DNA from: JALOPX01 sp041309605
GTDB taxonomy: Bacteria; Krumholzibacteriota; Krumholzibacteriia; Krumholzibacteriales; Krumholzibacteriaceae
Direction: 5' to 3'
Assembly (NCBI GenBank): GCA_041309605.1
Contig: JBFYZH010000061.1
Location: forward strand, 8,064 to 72,063
Length of the DNA stretch: 64,000 nucleotides
The notes beneath the pieces are model-generated. The model had not been told where the DNA came from and ran no database searches. It saw only the letters and a list, made by a program, of their open reading frames with translations. Every line of letters starts with the position of its first letter. The first letter of the stretch is position 1. Positions 42,512-52,531 of this stretch are shown piece by piece. Both the position numbers and the translations under genes were made by a program.

Positions 42512-43861
42512 TCACTTCTTTTCATACTTGGACCAAAAACTGCTTTTTCGACCATGTTTGAGCCTGATACGTTCCGAGTAAGCGTCATGATTCTCCATGC
42601 CGCGCCAGTCCGAAATCGATATTGCCAGTTTTTCGATTTTTTTCAGGTAACGAACTCCGTAAAAATACGTTTTTGTTTGAGCCCTCCGCAGAATGGAGTC
42701 CAGCAGGGCACGGTAGATCATCGTCGCGGCAAGAATCCGGCCATTTGATTCCATGGATTCCGCCAGTGGTAGAAAGCTCCCATACATATCGCCGTCAAGT
42801 CGATCGACGCGGTCGATAAGGTATCTTTCTGCGTCGTCCATTCGTCCCGCATCGATCAGGAAAGCGGCATCTGTGACTGACAACGTCTTTTCGCCAAGAA
42901 TCAACGATACTTCACCATCGATCACGGCTGACCGCCCGTCACCGCCTATGACTGCCAGAAGTTCTTCAAGTGAATCGACGCGGCGGCATCTTCTGAAAAT
43001 TCTCCAGGCAACCTCGGATTGTTTTACCCTGTCGCCAAGCCTGCCGTAGATGTCGAGCAATAATTCATCCTGTTCGTTCTCGCGAAAGTGTGCTTCCCCC
43101 CGGAGTTTGTCGAGCCATGCCAAAGCGGTCGCGATATCGCCGCTTTCCAGGTAAACCCTGGCTATATCGATGCATGACGCCACCCCCGGATCTCCCCAGT
43201 TGGCTATCCTGGTCTTTTCGAACAGAGGGGCGTCCTTAACCTGCCGGGCGAGGGATTCGACGAGGAGCATCAGGTGCTTCTTTCTGTATTCGTCTATTTC
43301 CACTCCTATTATTTTCTGAAAGCGGGAAATCACGTCCCGGATGACAGGTTCGGGCAGAAAATCCGAGGCGTGACCGATTAGCACATCCCTCACACCGTAA
43401 TCGTCCTTCAAGCTTAATTCAAACACCAGTTCCGCCAGCCATTCCTTGTCGTCGCATCGTGAGGCATACTCAATGAACAGATCCTTTGCGAACAGACGGT
43501 ACACATCGCCGATCAGCCCGCTGGAATCGTCACAGCGGTTGAATACCGATTCGTCACTCTTAAAGAAGGATGCAACCAGTTCGGCCCCGGTTCCGGGATC
43601 GCTCACACCGGCCTTGAGATCATCGAGCAGGGTTTCCAATTGACGGGATAATTCCGCGGCCCCGTTCCAGCCGACGAAACGTCTCGAGCGTTTGAGGCCG
43701 GCCAGCTTGGCTTTGAACCGTTTATTATTCTCCGTAGGGGTTGCGGTCATGCGTTCCACAAGATCGCCGGCTGATTCATCATGATCGGCCAGCTTCAGAA
43801 GGGCATCGGCCAGAGCATCCGGACCCAGTTTAACGAGTCGTTCTTTCCTGCATTCATCCAA
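42512..43861 (-). CDS. DUF6880 family protein
   Basis: 449 residues from a TTG (43861) with GGAG 9 nt upstream; no in-frame ATG occurs before residue 38. The helical-repeat body (ALLKLADHDESAGDLVERM, ARVYLESGDIATALAWLDKL) and the end HDAYSERIRLKHGRKSSFWSKYE are characteristic of DUF6880. Members usually lie directly after a SWIM zinc-finger gene; here only a 30-codon ORF precedes it. The helical repeats suggest a scaffold. Cellular role unknown. Confidence 0.8.
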   Translation of the reverse strand: MDECRKERLVKLGPDALADALLKLADHDESAGDLVERMTATPTENNKRFKAKLAGLKRSRRFVGWNGAAELSRQLETLLDDLKAGVSDPGTGAELVASFFKSDESVFNRCDDSSGLIGDVYRLFAKDLFIEYASRCDDKEWLAELVFELSLKDDYGVRDVLIGHASDFLPEPVIRDVISRFQKIIGVEIDEYRKKHLMLLVESLARQVKDAPLFEKTRIANWGDPGVASCIDIARVYLESGDIATALAWLDKLRGEAHFRENEQDELLLDIYGRLGDRVKQSEVAWRIFRRCRRVDSLEELLAVIGGDGRSAVIDGEVSLILGEKTLSVTDAAFLIDAGRMDDAERYLIDRVDRLDGDMYGSFLPLAESMESNGRILAATMIYRALLDSILRRAQTKTYFYGVRYLKKIEKLAISISDWRGMENHDAYSERIRLKHGRKSSFWSKYEKK

Positions 43862-43990
43862 TGTCCGTTACTCCGGCAGTTCCGTACCCTGGTTCATGAT
43901 CTCCACGTAACCGGCGTAGTTGAACAGGTAGTTTCGTTTCTGCGCGGCAAGCTTCAGCATCCCAGGAACCTGAAATAAGAATGTCCGTTA
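43860..43990. repeat. Two copies of AATGTCCGTTA 120 bp apart, one within an inverted repeat
   Basis: AATGTCCGTTA occurs at 43860-43870 and 43980-43990, bracketing the short ORF. The second copy lies in a hairpin with 10-bp arms (CCTGAAATAA at 43969-43978, TTATTTTAGG at 43988-43997, one G/T mismatch). This could be the scar or end of a mobile element or a recombination point; no transposase was found. Confidence 0.5.
43868..43960 (-). other. 30-codon ORF, possible 3' remnant of a gene upstream of DUF6880
   Basis: From ATG 43960 the minus strand encodes MLKLAAQKRNYLFNYAGYVE and ten more residues ending GTELPE. Composition and codon use look like real protein, but the upstream frame closes at a TAA within 35 nt. 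The stop codon overlaps the ribosome-binding region of the DUF6880 gene. It may be the C-terminal end of a lost gene; the family is not recognised. Confidence 0.35.
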
Positions 43991-44091
43991 TTTTAGGATA
44001 TACTGTTATACTAAAATAATCACAAGGACGATCGGTCAGCAATAACAGCCTTTCCGCATCGCAACCACATACAACCCAATCAATTATACAC

Positions 44092-46161
44092 CTACTTCAC
44101 ATTCCTCAGCGGCGAACGTATAAGCAGGAACCCGATGATGCCTATGCACACGAGGCTCAGCAGGTACGAAGGGTTCTCGAACATCTGAAACAGCTCGATC
44201 TCGGCAAAAGCGAGCCCCGCGAAGAGAAGACCGAGAAGCGCCTCCCCCGCGATCAGGCCCGACGAGATCAGTACGCCGACGTTTCCCATCCTGTCCTTCG
44301 CGTCCTTTTCCATCTTTCGCTTTTCGGCGAACCGTTCCAGCAGCGCCTTCATCAGGCCGCCGACGAAGATAGCGAACGACGTTTCGATCGGCAGGTACAT
44401 TCCGACGCTTATCAGCATCGGGCTCTTCACCTGCATCATGATGAATGCGCACCCCATCAGCATCCCCGCTATTATCAGGATAAATTCAGTCTTCTTTTGG
44501 ACGATGCTGTTCGCGACCACTGCCATCAGGCTCGCCTGGGGCGCAGGAAGTTCCTCGCCTCCGAACCCGGCGTTGGTGCCGAGAATATCGTTCTGCCGCT
44601 CGGGAGCGGCCCGTCTGATTTGGTCGAGCGTATATGTCGTCCCGGCCAGAGCCGGATCCTGCCCCTTGTATTCGACCAGGGAGACTCCGCTCTTTTCGAG
44701 CCTCTCGATCTCGTTTCCTACAACCTTCTTTACGTCGGCAAGATGAAGAAGGGAAATAACGAGAAACATGACGAGCGCCGCCGCGGCCACACCGAAGATA
44801 TCGCCGACCTGCATCCGCCACGGCGTGCATCCGAGGATGTGGCCGGCTTTGAGGTCCTGCATCATTTCGCCGGCGACCGAGACGCTCGTGCAGGTGAATG
44901 CCGCGACTCCGAGAACCGCCGCCACGGCGGCGGCCCCCTTCATACCCAGCCCGACCATCAAAAGGGCAACCACGATCAGCACCGACACGGTGAGCCCGCT
45001 CGTCGGGTTGTTGCTCACCCCGATGATGCCGACAAGATACCCGGAGACGGCTGCAAAAACGAAACCGAGAAAGAGCATCACGACGGCCGCGACCGCCGCC
45101 GGACCGATGCTCTGCGTGAAATAGTTGAATATGAACAGCATGATCACCGCGATGACACCGATCGCGAGAAGGGACCAGCGGATGTTGATGTCCTTGTCGG
45201 TTCGCGATATCGCTGCGTCGTCCACGGCGGACTTTTTCATATAGGAGAACGAGCGTGTGATCCCCGTGAAGAGACTGTTGCGCATCTTGTAGAGCGTGTA
45301 GAAGGCGCCGACGAGCATCCCTCCGATCGCTATGTATCGGACATAGTTTTTCCATACCGCGGTGAGCTCGTAGGTCCAGTCGGTCACGGCGCCCGGGTCG
45401 CCGCGGTGGATGAAGAAGGCGATCATCGGCGTCAGAAGGCCCCACGCCAGCACGCCGCCGCTGAAGTTGATCGCGCCCAGTTTCGGGCCGATGATATAGC
45501 CGACTCCGAAGTACGCGGGGCTCATCCCGGGAGCGCGCAGCATCATCACGCCTTTCGAGCCCCTGGCGAGCATCACGATCTTCTGCCATCCTTCGGCGAC
45601 GAATTTGAACTCCACCAGAGCGCTGAAGAGGGCGCCCACGCCCATGCCCATGAAGAGGAAACGCGAGCTCTGCGCTCCGCTCTGCCCCGATTTGTGAATC
45701 TCCGAAGCGGCGATCGATTCGGGAAAGGGAAGCTCGGCGTCCTCGACAAGAACGCGGCGAAGGATCGTCACGAACATGATACCGAGTATGCCGGCGACGA
45801 CCAGCATGATCGTCGAGAGAATGTAATGTTCGAGCGAAAAGAAGGGATTCCAGATTCCGGCGATGCAGAAGGCCGGCAGCGTGAAGATCGCGCCGGTCGC
45901 AACGTTCCCTCCTATCGAGCCCACCGTTCTCGCGGCGTTCTCCTCGAGCAGGGTCCCCTTCATCGCCTTGATGACGGCCATGCCGACAACGGCGGTCGTG
46001 TAGGTGGCGGCAATCGTCATTCCCGCCTTGAGGCCCAGGTACGCGTTGGCGGCGCCCATAAATATAGCCATCAGAACGCCGAGGAGCACCGCCCGCGGGG
46101 TGAACTCCGCCATCTTCGTTTCAGCGGGAACGAACGGAACGAACTTTTTCTCCTGATTCAT
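44092..46161 (-). CDS. OPT-family oligopeptide/metal transporter
   Basis: 689 residues from ATG 46161 (GAGG 10 nt upstream; an in-frame GTG lies 18 bp earlier). About 14-16 membrane helices. Family motifs include FTPRAVLLGVLMAIFMGAANAYLGLKAGMT (as two adjoining stretches), NVATGAIFTLPAF, LPFPESIAASEIHKSG and GVSNNPTSGLTVS. Bacterial OPT members import oligopeptides or metal chelates with protons. It lies downstream of an amino-acid permease gene on the same strand with a 184-bp gap, so an operon is possible but not certain. Confidence 0.92.
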   Translation of the reverse strand: MNQEKKFVPFVPAETKMAEFTPRAVLLGVLMAIFMGAANAYLGLKAGMTIAATYTTAVVGMAVIKAMKGTLLEENAARTVGSIGGNVATGAIFTLPAFCIAGIWNPFFSLEHYILSTIMLVVAGILGIMFVTILRRVLVEDAELPFPESIAASEIHKSGQSGAQSSRFLFMGMGVGALFSALVEFKFVAEGWQKIVMLARGSKGVMMLRAPGMSPAYFGVGYIIGPKLGAINFSGGVLAWGLLTPMIAFFIHRGDPGAVTDWTYELTAVWKNYVRYIAIGGMLVGAFYTLYKMRNSLFTGITRSFSYMKKSAVDDAAISRTDKDINIRWSLLAIGVIAVIMLFIFNYFTQSIGPAAVAAVVMLFLGFVFAAVSGYLVGIIGVSNNPTSGLTVSVLIVVALLMVGLGMKGAAAVAAVLGVAAFTCTSVSVAGEMMQDLKAGHILGCTPWRMQVGDIFGVAAAALVMFLVISLLHLADVKKVVGNEIERLEKSGVSLVEYKGQDPALAGTTYTLDQIRRAAPERQNDILGTNAGFGGEELPAPQASLMAVVANSIVQKKTEFILIIAGMLMGCAFIMMQVKSPMLISVGMYLPIETSFAIFVGGLMKALLERFAEKRKMEKDAKDRMGNVGVLISSGLIAGEALLGLLFAGLAFAEIELFQMFENPSYLLSLVCIGIIGFLLIRSPLRNVK

Positions 46162-46363
46162 GACGACAAAACCTCGCACTCTAATGTGAATAGAAAGCGA
46201 TCGAAGAACGCCGATTTCGGGAAATCGTATCCGAGCGATGCGCCGGTGTCAAGCTGTATGCACCGGGCGGACAAAGGGCTGCTGCTGTGATTGAATGGGG
46301 GATCTTGTGATCTGTCGGCCGCATGGCAAGCGCGGCTCGCGGGTCAGCCCGCAATCCGCATCG

Positions 46364-47695
46364 TCAGGGACTTGCGCTGCGTTTCACATAGACATAGAAA
46401 GGGATGCCGAGAAGCATCAGGATGAACCCGTACATCACCACCTCCGCTCCGGTACCGTATATCGCGTAAATGGAGTAGGCGAAGGCCAGAAGCGAAAAAA
46501 ACGAATCCTTGATGAAGCGCCATACGCAGAAGTCGGGCGACCGCCTGACGAGCAGCTGCATCTCCGCGGCGGCGGTGAAGGCATAGACCGGCAGGAAGGC
46601 GAGCGTGGCCAGAAGCAACATGATCCTGAAGGCGGATGTAAGGTTCTGAGCATAGTTGAGGATGAGCAGCAGATTGGTCAGAACGGCGCTGACGATCAGG
46701 GCGACATGGGGGGTCGCCGTACGGGGATGGACCTTCGCCATGACGGCTGGAAACAGGCCGCTCTCCCCTGCCGAAAAGGCGCTGCGCGCCGTCGTCAGCA
46801 CCCAGCCGGAAACGGCTCCGAGGGTCGAGACGATCGCTCCCAGCGCGATGAAGGGGCCGCCCCACGAAAGGCCGCTGACCTTCGTGATGATGTCGGCAAG
46901 AGGCGAAGGCGAGACGGCCAGGTCGGCCTGCTTCATGCCGCCCATCGCCATGAAACTGACCGCCAGGTATATCACCGCGGTGAAAAGGATGCCGTAGATG
47001 GTGCTGCGCCGGATGTTCCGCGACGGATCGCGTATCTCGCCGGCCGGGACGGTCGCGCATTCCAGCCCGACAAAAGCCCACAGTGTGATGGCGATGGCGG
47101 CGGGCAGGCCCGTGAAGCCCACAAGCTCCGGTTTCGAGACGGTCGCGAGATTGGCCGGCTCGAAGAAGAACGCGGCGATGACGACGAAGGCCAGAAGCGG
47201 AACGATCTTCAATGTCGTGGTGACGATTCCGAGGTTCCCCGCCTTCCGGACGCCGAGAATGTTGATAACGGTGAAGACCCACAGAACGATCGAGGATAGG
47301 AGGAAGGCCAGGAGCCTGTTCTCGCCGAACACCGGGAAAAAGTAGGTGGAATAGCTCACGAAACCTGTGATGATGGTCGCGTTGCCGACCCAGCTCCCTA
47401 TCCAGTAGATCCACGCCACCTGGAAGGCGGGAAATTCGCCGAAGGCCTTGCGCGTGAAAACGATGGGGCCGCCTGTCGCCGGGTATGCCGCCCCCATGTT
47501 GGCAAAGCAGATCGCCAGAAGGAACGAGCCGGCGGCGGTGATGATCCACGCGGTCATCGCGGCGCCCGGGTTCGCGACGGCGGCCAGGGCCTGCGGCGCC
47601 ATGAAGATCCCCGAGCCGATGGTGTTGCCGACCACTATGGCTGTCGCTGCGGCAAGCCCCAGATCGCGTTTCAACGATACGGTGTTCGTCTGCAT
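46364..47695 (-). CDS. APC-family amino-acid/polyamine permease (AdiC-like)
   Basis: 443 residues, 12 predicted membrane helices, with GGAGGGTCGG before the ATG. The first helix carries the substrate-binding signature IVVGNTIGSGIFMAP. AFVGLECATVPAGEIRDPSRNI in helix 6 is typical of the basic-amino-acid/polyamine antiporter subfamily. Substrate (arginine, agmatine or others) cannot be fixed. Upstream of the OPT transporter gene on the same strand. Confidence 0.92.
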   Translation of the reverse strand: MQTNTVSLKRDLGLAAATAIVVGNTIGSGIFMAPQALAAVANPGAAMTAWIITAAGSFLLAICFANMGAAYPATGGPIVFTRKAFGEFPAFQVAWIYWIGSWVGNATIITGFVSYSTYFFPVFGENRLLAFLLSSIVLWVFTVINILGVRKAGNLGIVTTTLKIVPLLAFVVIAAFFFEPANLATVSKPELVGFTGLPAAIAITLWAFVGLECATVPAGEIRDPSRNIRRSTIYGILFTAVIYLAVSFMAMGGMKQADLAVSPSPLADIITKVSGLSWGGPFIALGAIVSTLGAVSGWVLTTARSAFSAGESGLFPAVMAKVHPRTATPHVALIVSAVLTNLLLILNYAQNLTSAFRIMLLLATLAFLPVYAFTAAAEMQLLVRRSPDFCVWRFIKDSFFSLLAFAYSIYAIYGTGAEVVMYGFILMLLGIPFYVYVKRSASP

Positions 47696-47771
47696 CCGAC
47701 CCTCCGCGGTCCAAAATACCAGAAAGACCGGCTCGTGTCTCTGTTTAGTTTATTCCGGCTGATCGCTGCGG

Positions 47772-49217
47772 CTAACCGGTAATCCACTCGAGCGCCTTAT
47801 TCCACGCCGCGCGTAAAATATCCGGCGCCCATAGAATGAATGCGGCGACGCCGCCGACAAGAACGATGACCCATGTGATATATCCAATTCCAGCCAGAAT
47901 TGTAAGTTCCGTGCTCGACCTCGGACGGTATTCCCGATCCTTCAGGTAACCGGCGCCGTAGGTTCGTCCAAGTATGAAACGCAGAGTAGTACGATCGATC
48001 CAATAAGCGACATGCGCATAACCGGGAATAAAACCCGAACCGATGTGAATATTCGAAGGAGGCTCGTCGCCGCAGATGAATGGATTTTCAAGAGCGCCGG
48101 AAACCGGGTCAAAGACATGGTAAAAGTTGATCCACCATTCCGTCTCCTCCGGCTTCCTGCCGGGATCTTTCCCGTCATTTCCGCCGTCCGCGAGGGTCTC
48201 ACCGGAGTCGAGCAGCGCCCGGCGCGACGCGCCGGGCCATGGCCGCAGCGAATTTTCCTTAAAGAGAAAAGCGATTTTATCGAGCGGGCTTCCCAATGTT
48301 ACGAATCGGCACAACGATCTTCGCAGCAGCGCAACGCCCTCCTTTTGCTCGTCGTCGCCGGAGCTTTCAAGCTCGGCCGCCTTGTGAAAGAGGGCCGAAA
48401 GCACGTTGTAGCTGATGACCGTTCCGAGGCTGTGAGCCACCCACACCACGCGTTCGAAGGAAAGGCGCTCCCCCCCCGCTTCGAGCAACTCGCCCGAAAC
48501 AAGATGTCGGAATTCCCGGTCGAGCCCGATCATGCGCAGGAACTGTTCCTCTATGCGCTCGTCGATGCGCTGCACGATGGCGCGTTCCACCACGCCCTGC
48601 GGGTCGATGTACAGGCGCACGTCGTTGAGGTAGCCGGTTATCGCTTCCCGGTGGCGAACCCACGCGAACAACAGCGCGACGCACGATACGATCTGGAAGG
48701 GCCAATAGAGAAGCCAGGCGAACGGGCTCACCTCGCGCATCACCATGGGATTGAGCAGGCGCAGTTGCCGGCCCAGCAACCAGCGAATCGTCCTGGCGCC
48801 CGAAACGACGCGGTGCTTCCACAGATTGTCGAAAAATTTCCTCTCGCGCTCGTTGAAGCGTTCCCAGTCCTCCGGAAATGTCGCCCGGATATCGTCGTAG
48901 TCGGCCCAATATCCGTCGAAGATGAACGGGGGCGGCATTTCGCGCACTGCCCGAGAATTGTCGCCGGCCTGATCGGGATGCTTCTTTTGCCAGGCGGCGA
49001 TGTCCTCGAGAGCGTCCTCGAAACCGGCTCGAAGCTGCGCCGCGGTTTCCGTGCAGCACTGCTTGCCGATGCCGTGAACGACAAAGATGGCGCTGGCAAG
49101 GCCCGGATGGCGGGTCATGCCGTCCGGCAGCGTTCCCGGAACACGTTGAATATTCCAGTAATATTTTGCGTCTTCGAACGCCAGCGGGCGTTGCCTGGAA
49201 TATCGGGAACTTTTCAT
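47772..49217 (-). CDS. Membrane-associated alpha/beta-hydrolase-like protein
   Basis: 481 residues, with AGGAGGGGAGAACACGCC upstream of the ATG. The hydrolase features are an early oxyanion-like FVVHGIGKQ (about 44-53), a nucleophile elbow WVAHSLGTVISYN (Ser about 275), TLGSPLDKIAF, a possible acid in YHVFDPVSGALENP and a late His in GYAHVAYWID. A central hydrophobic segment (about 165-190) and a C-terminal membrane helix (about 443-470) suggest membrane attachment. The family is not one I can name; substrate unknown. It stands between the class II aldolase and the permease genes. Confidence 0.7.
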   Translation of the reverse strand: MKSSRYSRQRPLAFEDAKYYWNIQRVPGTLPDGMTRHPGLASAIFVVHGIGKQCCTETAAQLRAGFEDALEDIAAWQKKHPDQAGDNSRAVREMPPPFIFDGYWADYDDIRATFPEDWERFNERERKFFDNLWKHRVVSGARTIRWLLGRQLRLLNPMVMREVSPFAWLLYWPFQIVSCVALLFAWVRHREAITGYLNDVRLYIDPQGVVERAIVQRIDERIEEQFLRMIGLDREFRHLVSGELLEAGGERLSFERVVWVAHSLGTVISYNVLSALFHKAAELESSGDDEQKEGVALLRRSLCRFVTLGSPLDKIAFLFKENSLRPWPGASRRALLDSGETLADGGNDGKDPGRKPEETEWWINFYHVFDPVSGALENPFICGDEPPSNIHIGSGFIPGYAHVAYWIDRTTLRFILGRTYGAGYLKDREYRPRSSTELTILAGIGYITWVIVLVGGVAAFILWAPDILRAAWNKALEWITG

Positions 49218-49359
49218 GGCGTGTTCTCCCCTCCTGGCGGTTGAACCCTTCGTGAAATATCCGAACCCGGCCGAGCCGGTCCCGGCAAAACCACCTATTT
49301 ATAATTAATGTCGCCCTAAAAGCGCATGTTGCATTCAAAACGGCAAAGCTCGCACCGCG

Positions 49360-50646
49360 TCAATCCTCGAAGTTCCCCCCGGCGCCCTTGTCGGCGGACA
49401 GCGACTTCGCCCGTTCGACGATCTTCTCCCTGGTCCATTCGGACGGCTCCTCCATCCGCGAAGCCTTGGGACCCGGATCGTGCGATCCCGCCTCGAGTAT
49501 CGCCTCAATCGCGAGCTGGGCGGTGTCCCCGGCGTTGAAAACCGTGACCAGCAGGCGATGGACGAATTCCTCCACCGCCCCGGCCATCCTCTCCCTGACC
49601 TCCAGCGGCTGTCCCATGATCCTGTTCTCGAAGGGAAGGTTGAGTTTCTTGAAGTCGCCGCCTTTAAGATTCTTTTCCCGGGCGTAAACGGTCATCTCCT
49701 CCCACAACCGGTCGGTCACGCCCTGATCCTTAACCTTGATGAAGTTCCCGTCGCCGTCGAGGATCGCGTTGCCGTAGTCGTTGACCTCAACGCCCCAGGA
49801 CACCATCTGCAGCGCGGTCGCCACGTTCGCCTTGGTTGTTTTGGTTTTCGCCGCTATCGCTCGCAGCCGTTCCGAGCTGTTGCCTGAGGTGCCGTGTTGC
49901 GCGCCCGACACCCTGTAATCCTTTATCGCTTCGTGGATCGCCGCGGTGAGTTCGATCTGTATCCCCGAATCGCTCGCCTCGATGCCGTGGGTCGTCCCGT
50001 TGTTGAGCGCGATCCAGTCGGGGAAGATGCCGTGCGCGTTAAGTCCCCTCACTAGAAACCGGGCCTCCGCCGCCGTCGAGAGCCCTTCCTTCCCCTTGAT
50101 CTCCCCCACCTCGGTTTCGAGGCCGGCCCACTTCGGCACGTACGGATTGAGCTCGAGGCTCGCGAGCAGGTTCAGGTCGTCGCTGAGGTGCGACGCGTCG
50201 ATCGCGATCGAGGTGATCCCCGCCTCGAAGATGGACGGGATCTCCGTTCTCGCCGCTTCGATGTCCTTGTCCCCCTTGATGCCATAATGGTCCGCGTGAA
50301 CCGCGACCGGCACCGTGACGCCGAGACGGTTGCAGAGATAGTCAACCTGCATCGCAATGTTCCACAAGCTCACCGGGCAATAAGCCTTGGCGCCCCCTTC
50401 CGACTTCGCGATCTCGACGATCACGGCGGCGTTCGCCCGTTGTGCGGCGCGCAGAGCACCCTCTATCACGAGGTGGCTCCTGCCGTTCGCCGCGATCGTC
50501 ATGGCCCCGCCTTTTTCGAGCATGGCCCTGTCGATGAATTTCCCGCTGACGAGAAGCGCCTTCGAATTGGGAAAAAGCCTCGCGACGTTCGGAGGACGGC
50601 CGACCTTGACGGCTCTTTCGAAATCCGCCTTTTTTATCCTGGACAT
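49360..50646 (-). CDS. Class II fructose-bisphosphate aldolase family protein
   Basis: 428 residues. The class II features are in place: VAVHADHYG (Asp119 proton donor, His120 zinc), GLETEVGEIKGKEG, NNGTTHG and AQHGTSGNSS, corresponding to the zinc and phosphate-binding loops. This group splits fructose-1,6-bisphosphate into dihydroxyacetone phosphate and glyceraldehyde-3-phosphate. It is longer than E. coli FbaA (359 residues) and belongs to a longer subgroup often annotated simply as class II aldolase, so another ketose-bisphosphate substrate is possible. Single gene. Confidence 0.88.
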   Translation of the reverse strand: MSRIKKADFERAVKVGRPPNVARLFPNSKALLVSGKFIDRAMLEKGGAMTIAANGRSHLVIEGALRAAQRANAAVIVEIAKSEGGAKAYCPVSLWNIAMQVDYLCNRLGVTVPVAVHADHYGIKGDKDIEAARTEIPSIFEAGITSIAIDASHLSDDLNLLASLELNPYVPKWAGLETEVGEIKGKEGLSTAAEARFLVRGLNAHGIFPDWIALNNGTTHGIEASDSGIQIELTAAIHEAIKDYRVSGAQHGTSGNSSERLRAIAAKTKTTKANVATALQMVSWGVEVNDYGNAILDGDGNFIKVKDQGVTDRLWEEMTVYAREKNLKGGDFKKLNLPFENRIMGQPLEVRERMAGAVEEFVHRLLVTVFNAGDTAQLAIEAILEAGSHDPGPKASRMEEPSEWTREKIVERAKSLSADKGAGGNFED

Positions 50647-50793
50647 ACGACGCCTTCCTTGAATGAATGAGGTGAAAGCAACCCGAGCCGGCGCCCGCCG
50701 CGCCCTTCCCTATTTTGTATTTGAATTTCCAATCCCCGTCAAATGGTTTCTTCGGCCGGTTTCTTTCGAAAGGCCGCTCGCGACACATCTGGC

Positions 50794-52254
50794 TCAGAAA
50801 CGGGTCCTCTGAAGCTTTTCCGTGTTGCCCGGAGGCCTGCTCAGAAGACTCGCCGCCACGATCGCCGCGATTGACAGTATGAAACCGGGAACTATTTCAT
50901 AGAGGTCGAACAGGCCTCCCTCCAGCAGTTTGCCCCAGATAAAAACGGTCACCCCGCCCGTGATAATTCCGGCGAATGCCCCCGCCCTGGTCATTCTCTT
51001 CCAGAACAGGGACATTAGAATCGTAGGGCCGAACGCGGCGCCGAATCCCGCCCAGGCGAACGCCACGAGATCGAGAACCTTGTTTTCGGGATTCATCGCA
51101 AGCGCAAAGGCGACGGCGGATATCAACACCACCGTCAATCTTCCCACCCAGACCAGCTCTCTCTGGGAAGCCCGTTTTCTTATGAAAGGCTTGTAAAAAT
51201 CTTCGGTCAATGCCGAGGATGCGACCAGAAGCTGCGAATCCGCCGTGCTCATTATCGCGGCAAGGATCGCCGCGAGACATATCCCCGCAGGCACGGGATG
51301 AAGGAGCGATTGCACCAGCAGGATGAAGACCTTCTCGGTGTCCGCTCCGGCCAGGGGCGTTTCGAGCGCGCCGACCCCGGCGAAGCCGACAAGGAGCGCC
51401 CCCGCCATGCCGAGAAAAACCCACCACATGGCTATCGTCCTCGCGCGCGGGATGCCGTCGGGCGAATTGATCGCCATGAAGCGGACAAGGATATGCGGCT
51501 GGCCGAAGTAGCCGAGCCCCCAGGCCGTCAGCGAGACGATCGACAGCAGCCCTCCGCTCGCCGCGAACGGATTGAGCATCGAGGGATTCACCGCCCGCAT
51601 CGCATCGGTCACGTGCCCCCACCCTCCCTGGCTCGCGATGGCGATTACCGGCACCAGCACGAGGGCCAGGGACATGAGCAGGCCCTGAACGCAATCGGTC
51701 CAGCAAACAGCCATGAACCCTCCCAGGAAGGTGTAGACGATGACCGTCAGCCCACCGACAAGCACCGCATGGATATAGGACAGGCCGAATACGCTTTCGA
51801 ACAGTTTCCCTCCCGCGACAAGCCCGGAGCTCGTATAGAAAAGAAAGAATGTCAGGATGAAAAATGCCGTAACGATGCGAAGGACCCGGCTCCGATCTTC
51901 GAACCGGTTCTCGAGATATTCGGACAGCGTTATCGAATCGCCCAGCGCTGCGGTGTATACCCGCAGCCTCACGGCGACTAATTTCCAGTTTAAATAGGTC
52001 CCGGCGAAAAGCCCCAGCGCTATCCAGCAGGCTTCAAACCCGCCGGCGTATGCGAAGCCCGGCAACCCGAGGAGCAGCCATCCGCTCATGTCCGAAGCGC
52101 CGGCGCTAAGAGCCGCTGTGAAGCTGCCGAGCTTCCTGCCTCCCAGCAGATAGTCCGACAGGCTGCCGGTGCGGCGATACGCGTAGATCCCGATGGCAAG
52201 CATCACCGCCAGGTAAGCAAAAAAGGTCGCGGCGATTATTTCAGTGTTCTGCAT
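50794..52254 (-). CDS. putP: Sodium/proline symporter (SSS family)
   Basis: 486 residues, about 13 membrane helices. GGGGGG before ATG 52254 is preferred over the in-frame GTG at 52260. Family motifs: DYLLGGRKLGSFTAALSAGASDMSGWLLLG (in two parts), GYFGQPHILVRFMA, AAILAAIMSTADSQLLVASS and AFAWAGFGAAFGP. It closely follows PutP throughout, so Na+-coupled proline uptake is the best call; no proline-catabolic gene is beside it. Confidence 0.92.
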   Translation of the reverse strand: MQNTEIIAATFFAYLAVMLAIGIYAYRRTGSLSDYLLGGRKLGSFTAALSAGASDMSGWLLLGLPGFAYAGGFEACWIALGLFAGTYLNWKLVAVRLRVYTAALGDSITLSEYLENRFEDRSRVLRIVTAFFILTFFLFYTSSGLVAGGKLFESVFGLSYIHAVLVGGLTVIVYTFLGGFMAVCWTDCVQGLLMSLALVLVPVIAIASQGGWGHVTDAMRAVNPSMLNPFAASGGLLSIVSLTAWGLGYFGQPHILVRFMAINSPDGIPRARTIAMWWVFLGMAGALLVGFAGVGALETPLAGADTEKVFILLVQSLLHPVPAGICLAAILAAIMSTADSQLLVASSALTEDFYKPFIRKRASQRELVWVGRLTVVLISAVAFALAMNPENKVLDLVAFAWAGFGAAFGPTILMSLFWKRMTRAGAFAGIITGGVTVFIWGKLLEGGLFDLYEIVPGFILSIAAIVAASLLSRPPGNTEKLQRTRF

Positions 52255-52531
52255 GACCACCCCCCTGCCCGGCAGTGCACACTATAGTACGCCATGGTCA
52301 CCGAATAAACAAATAAATGCATGACAATCGACGGCGCCCGGCAGGCGCTGGAGAGCACGGCCATGTCACGGATGGGCATACAAATCACAGGTTCCTGTTG
52401 ATGCAATGGCGCGCACCGGATACAATTCACGATTATCCCGCGCCCCGCAGGCGCCGGAGAATGAAAAGGTATCCGGCGAATTTCGCTTTGCCGGAGACCG
52501 GACGGCTGATATTCACTCTTTGGAGGATTCA

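Noticed and set aside
44497..46290. 597-codon open frame on the plus strand
   Set aside because: Antisense shadow of the OPT transporter; charged, low-complexity translation without any family motif.
46334..46347. Terminator after the APC permease gene
   Set aside because: A 5-bp GCGGG/CCCGC hairpin without T-run; too weak to call.
46344..47714. 456-codon alternative frame on the minus strand
   Set aside because: Different frame of the APC permease gene; the true frame has 12 membrane helices and the transporter signature.
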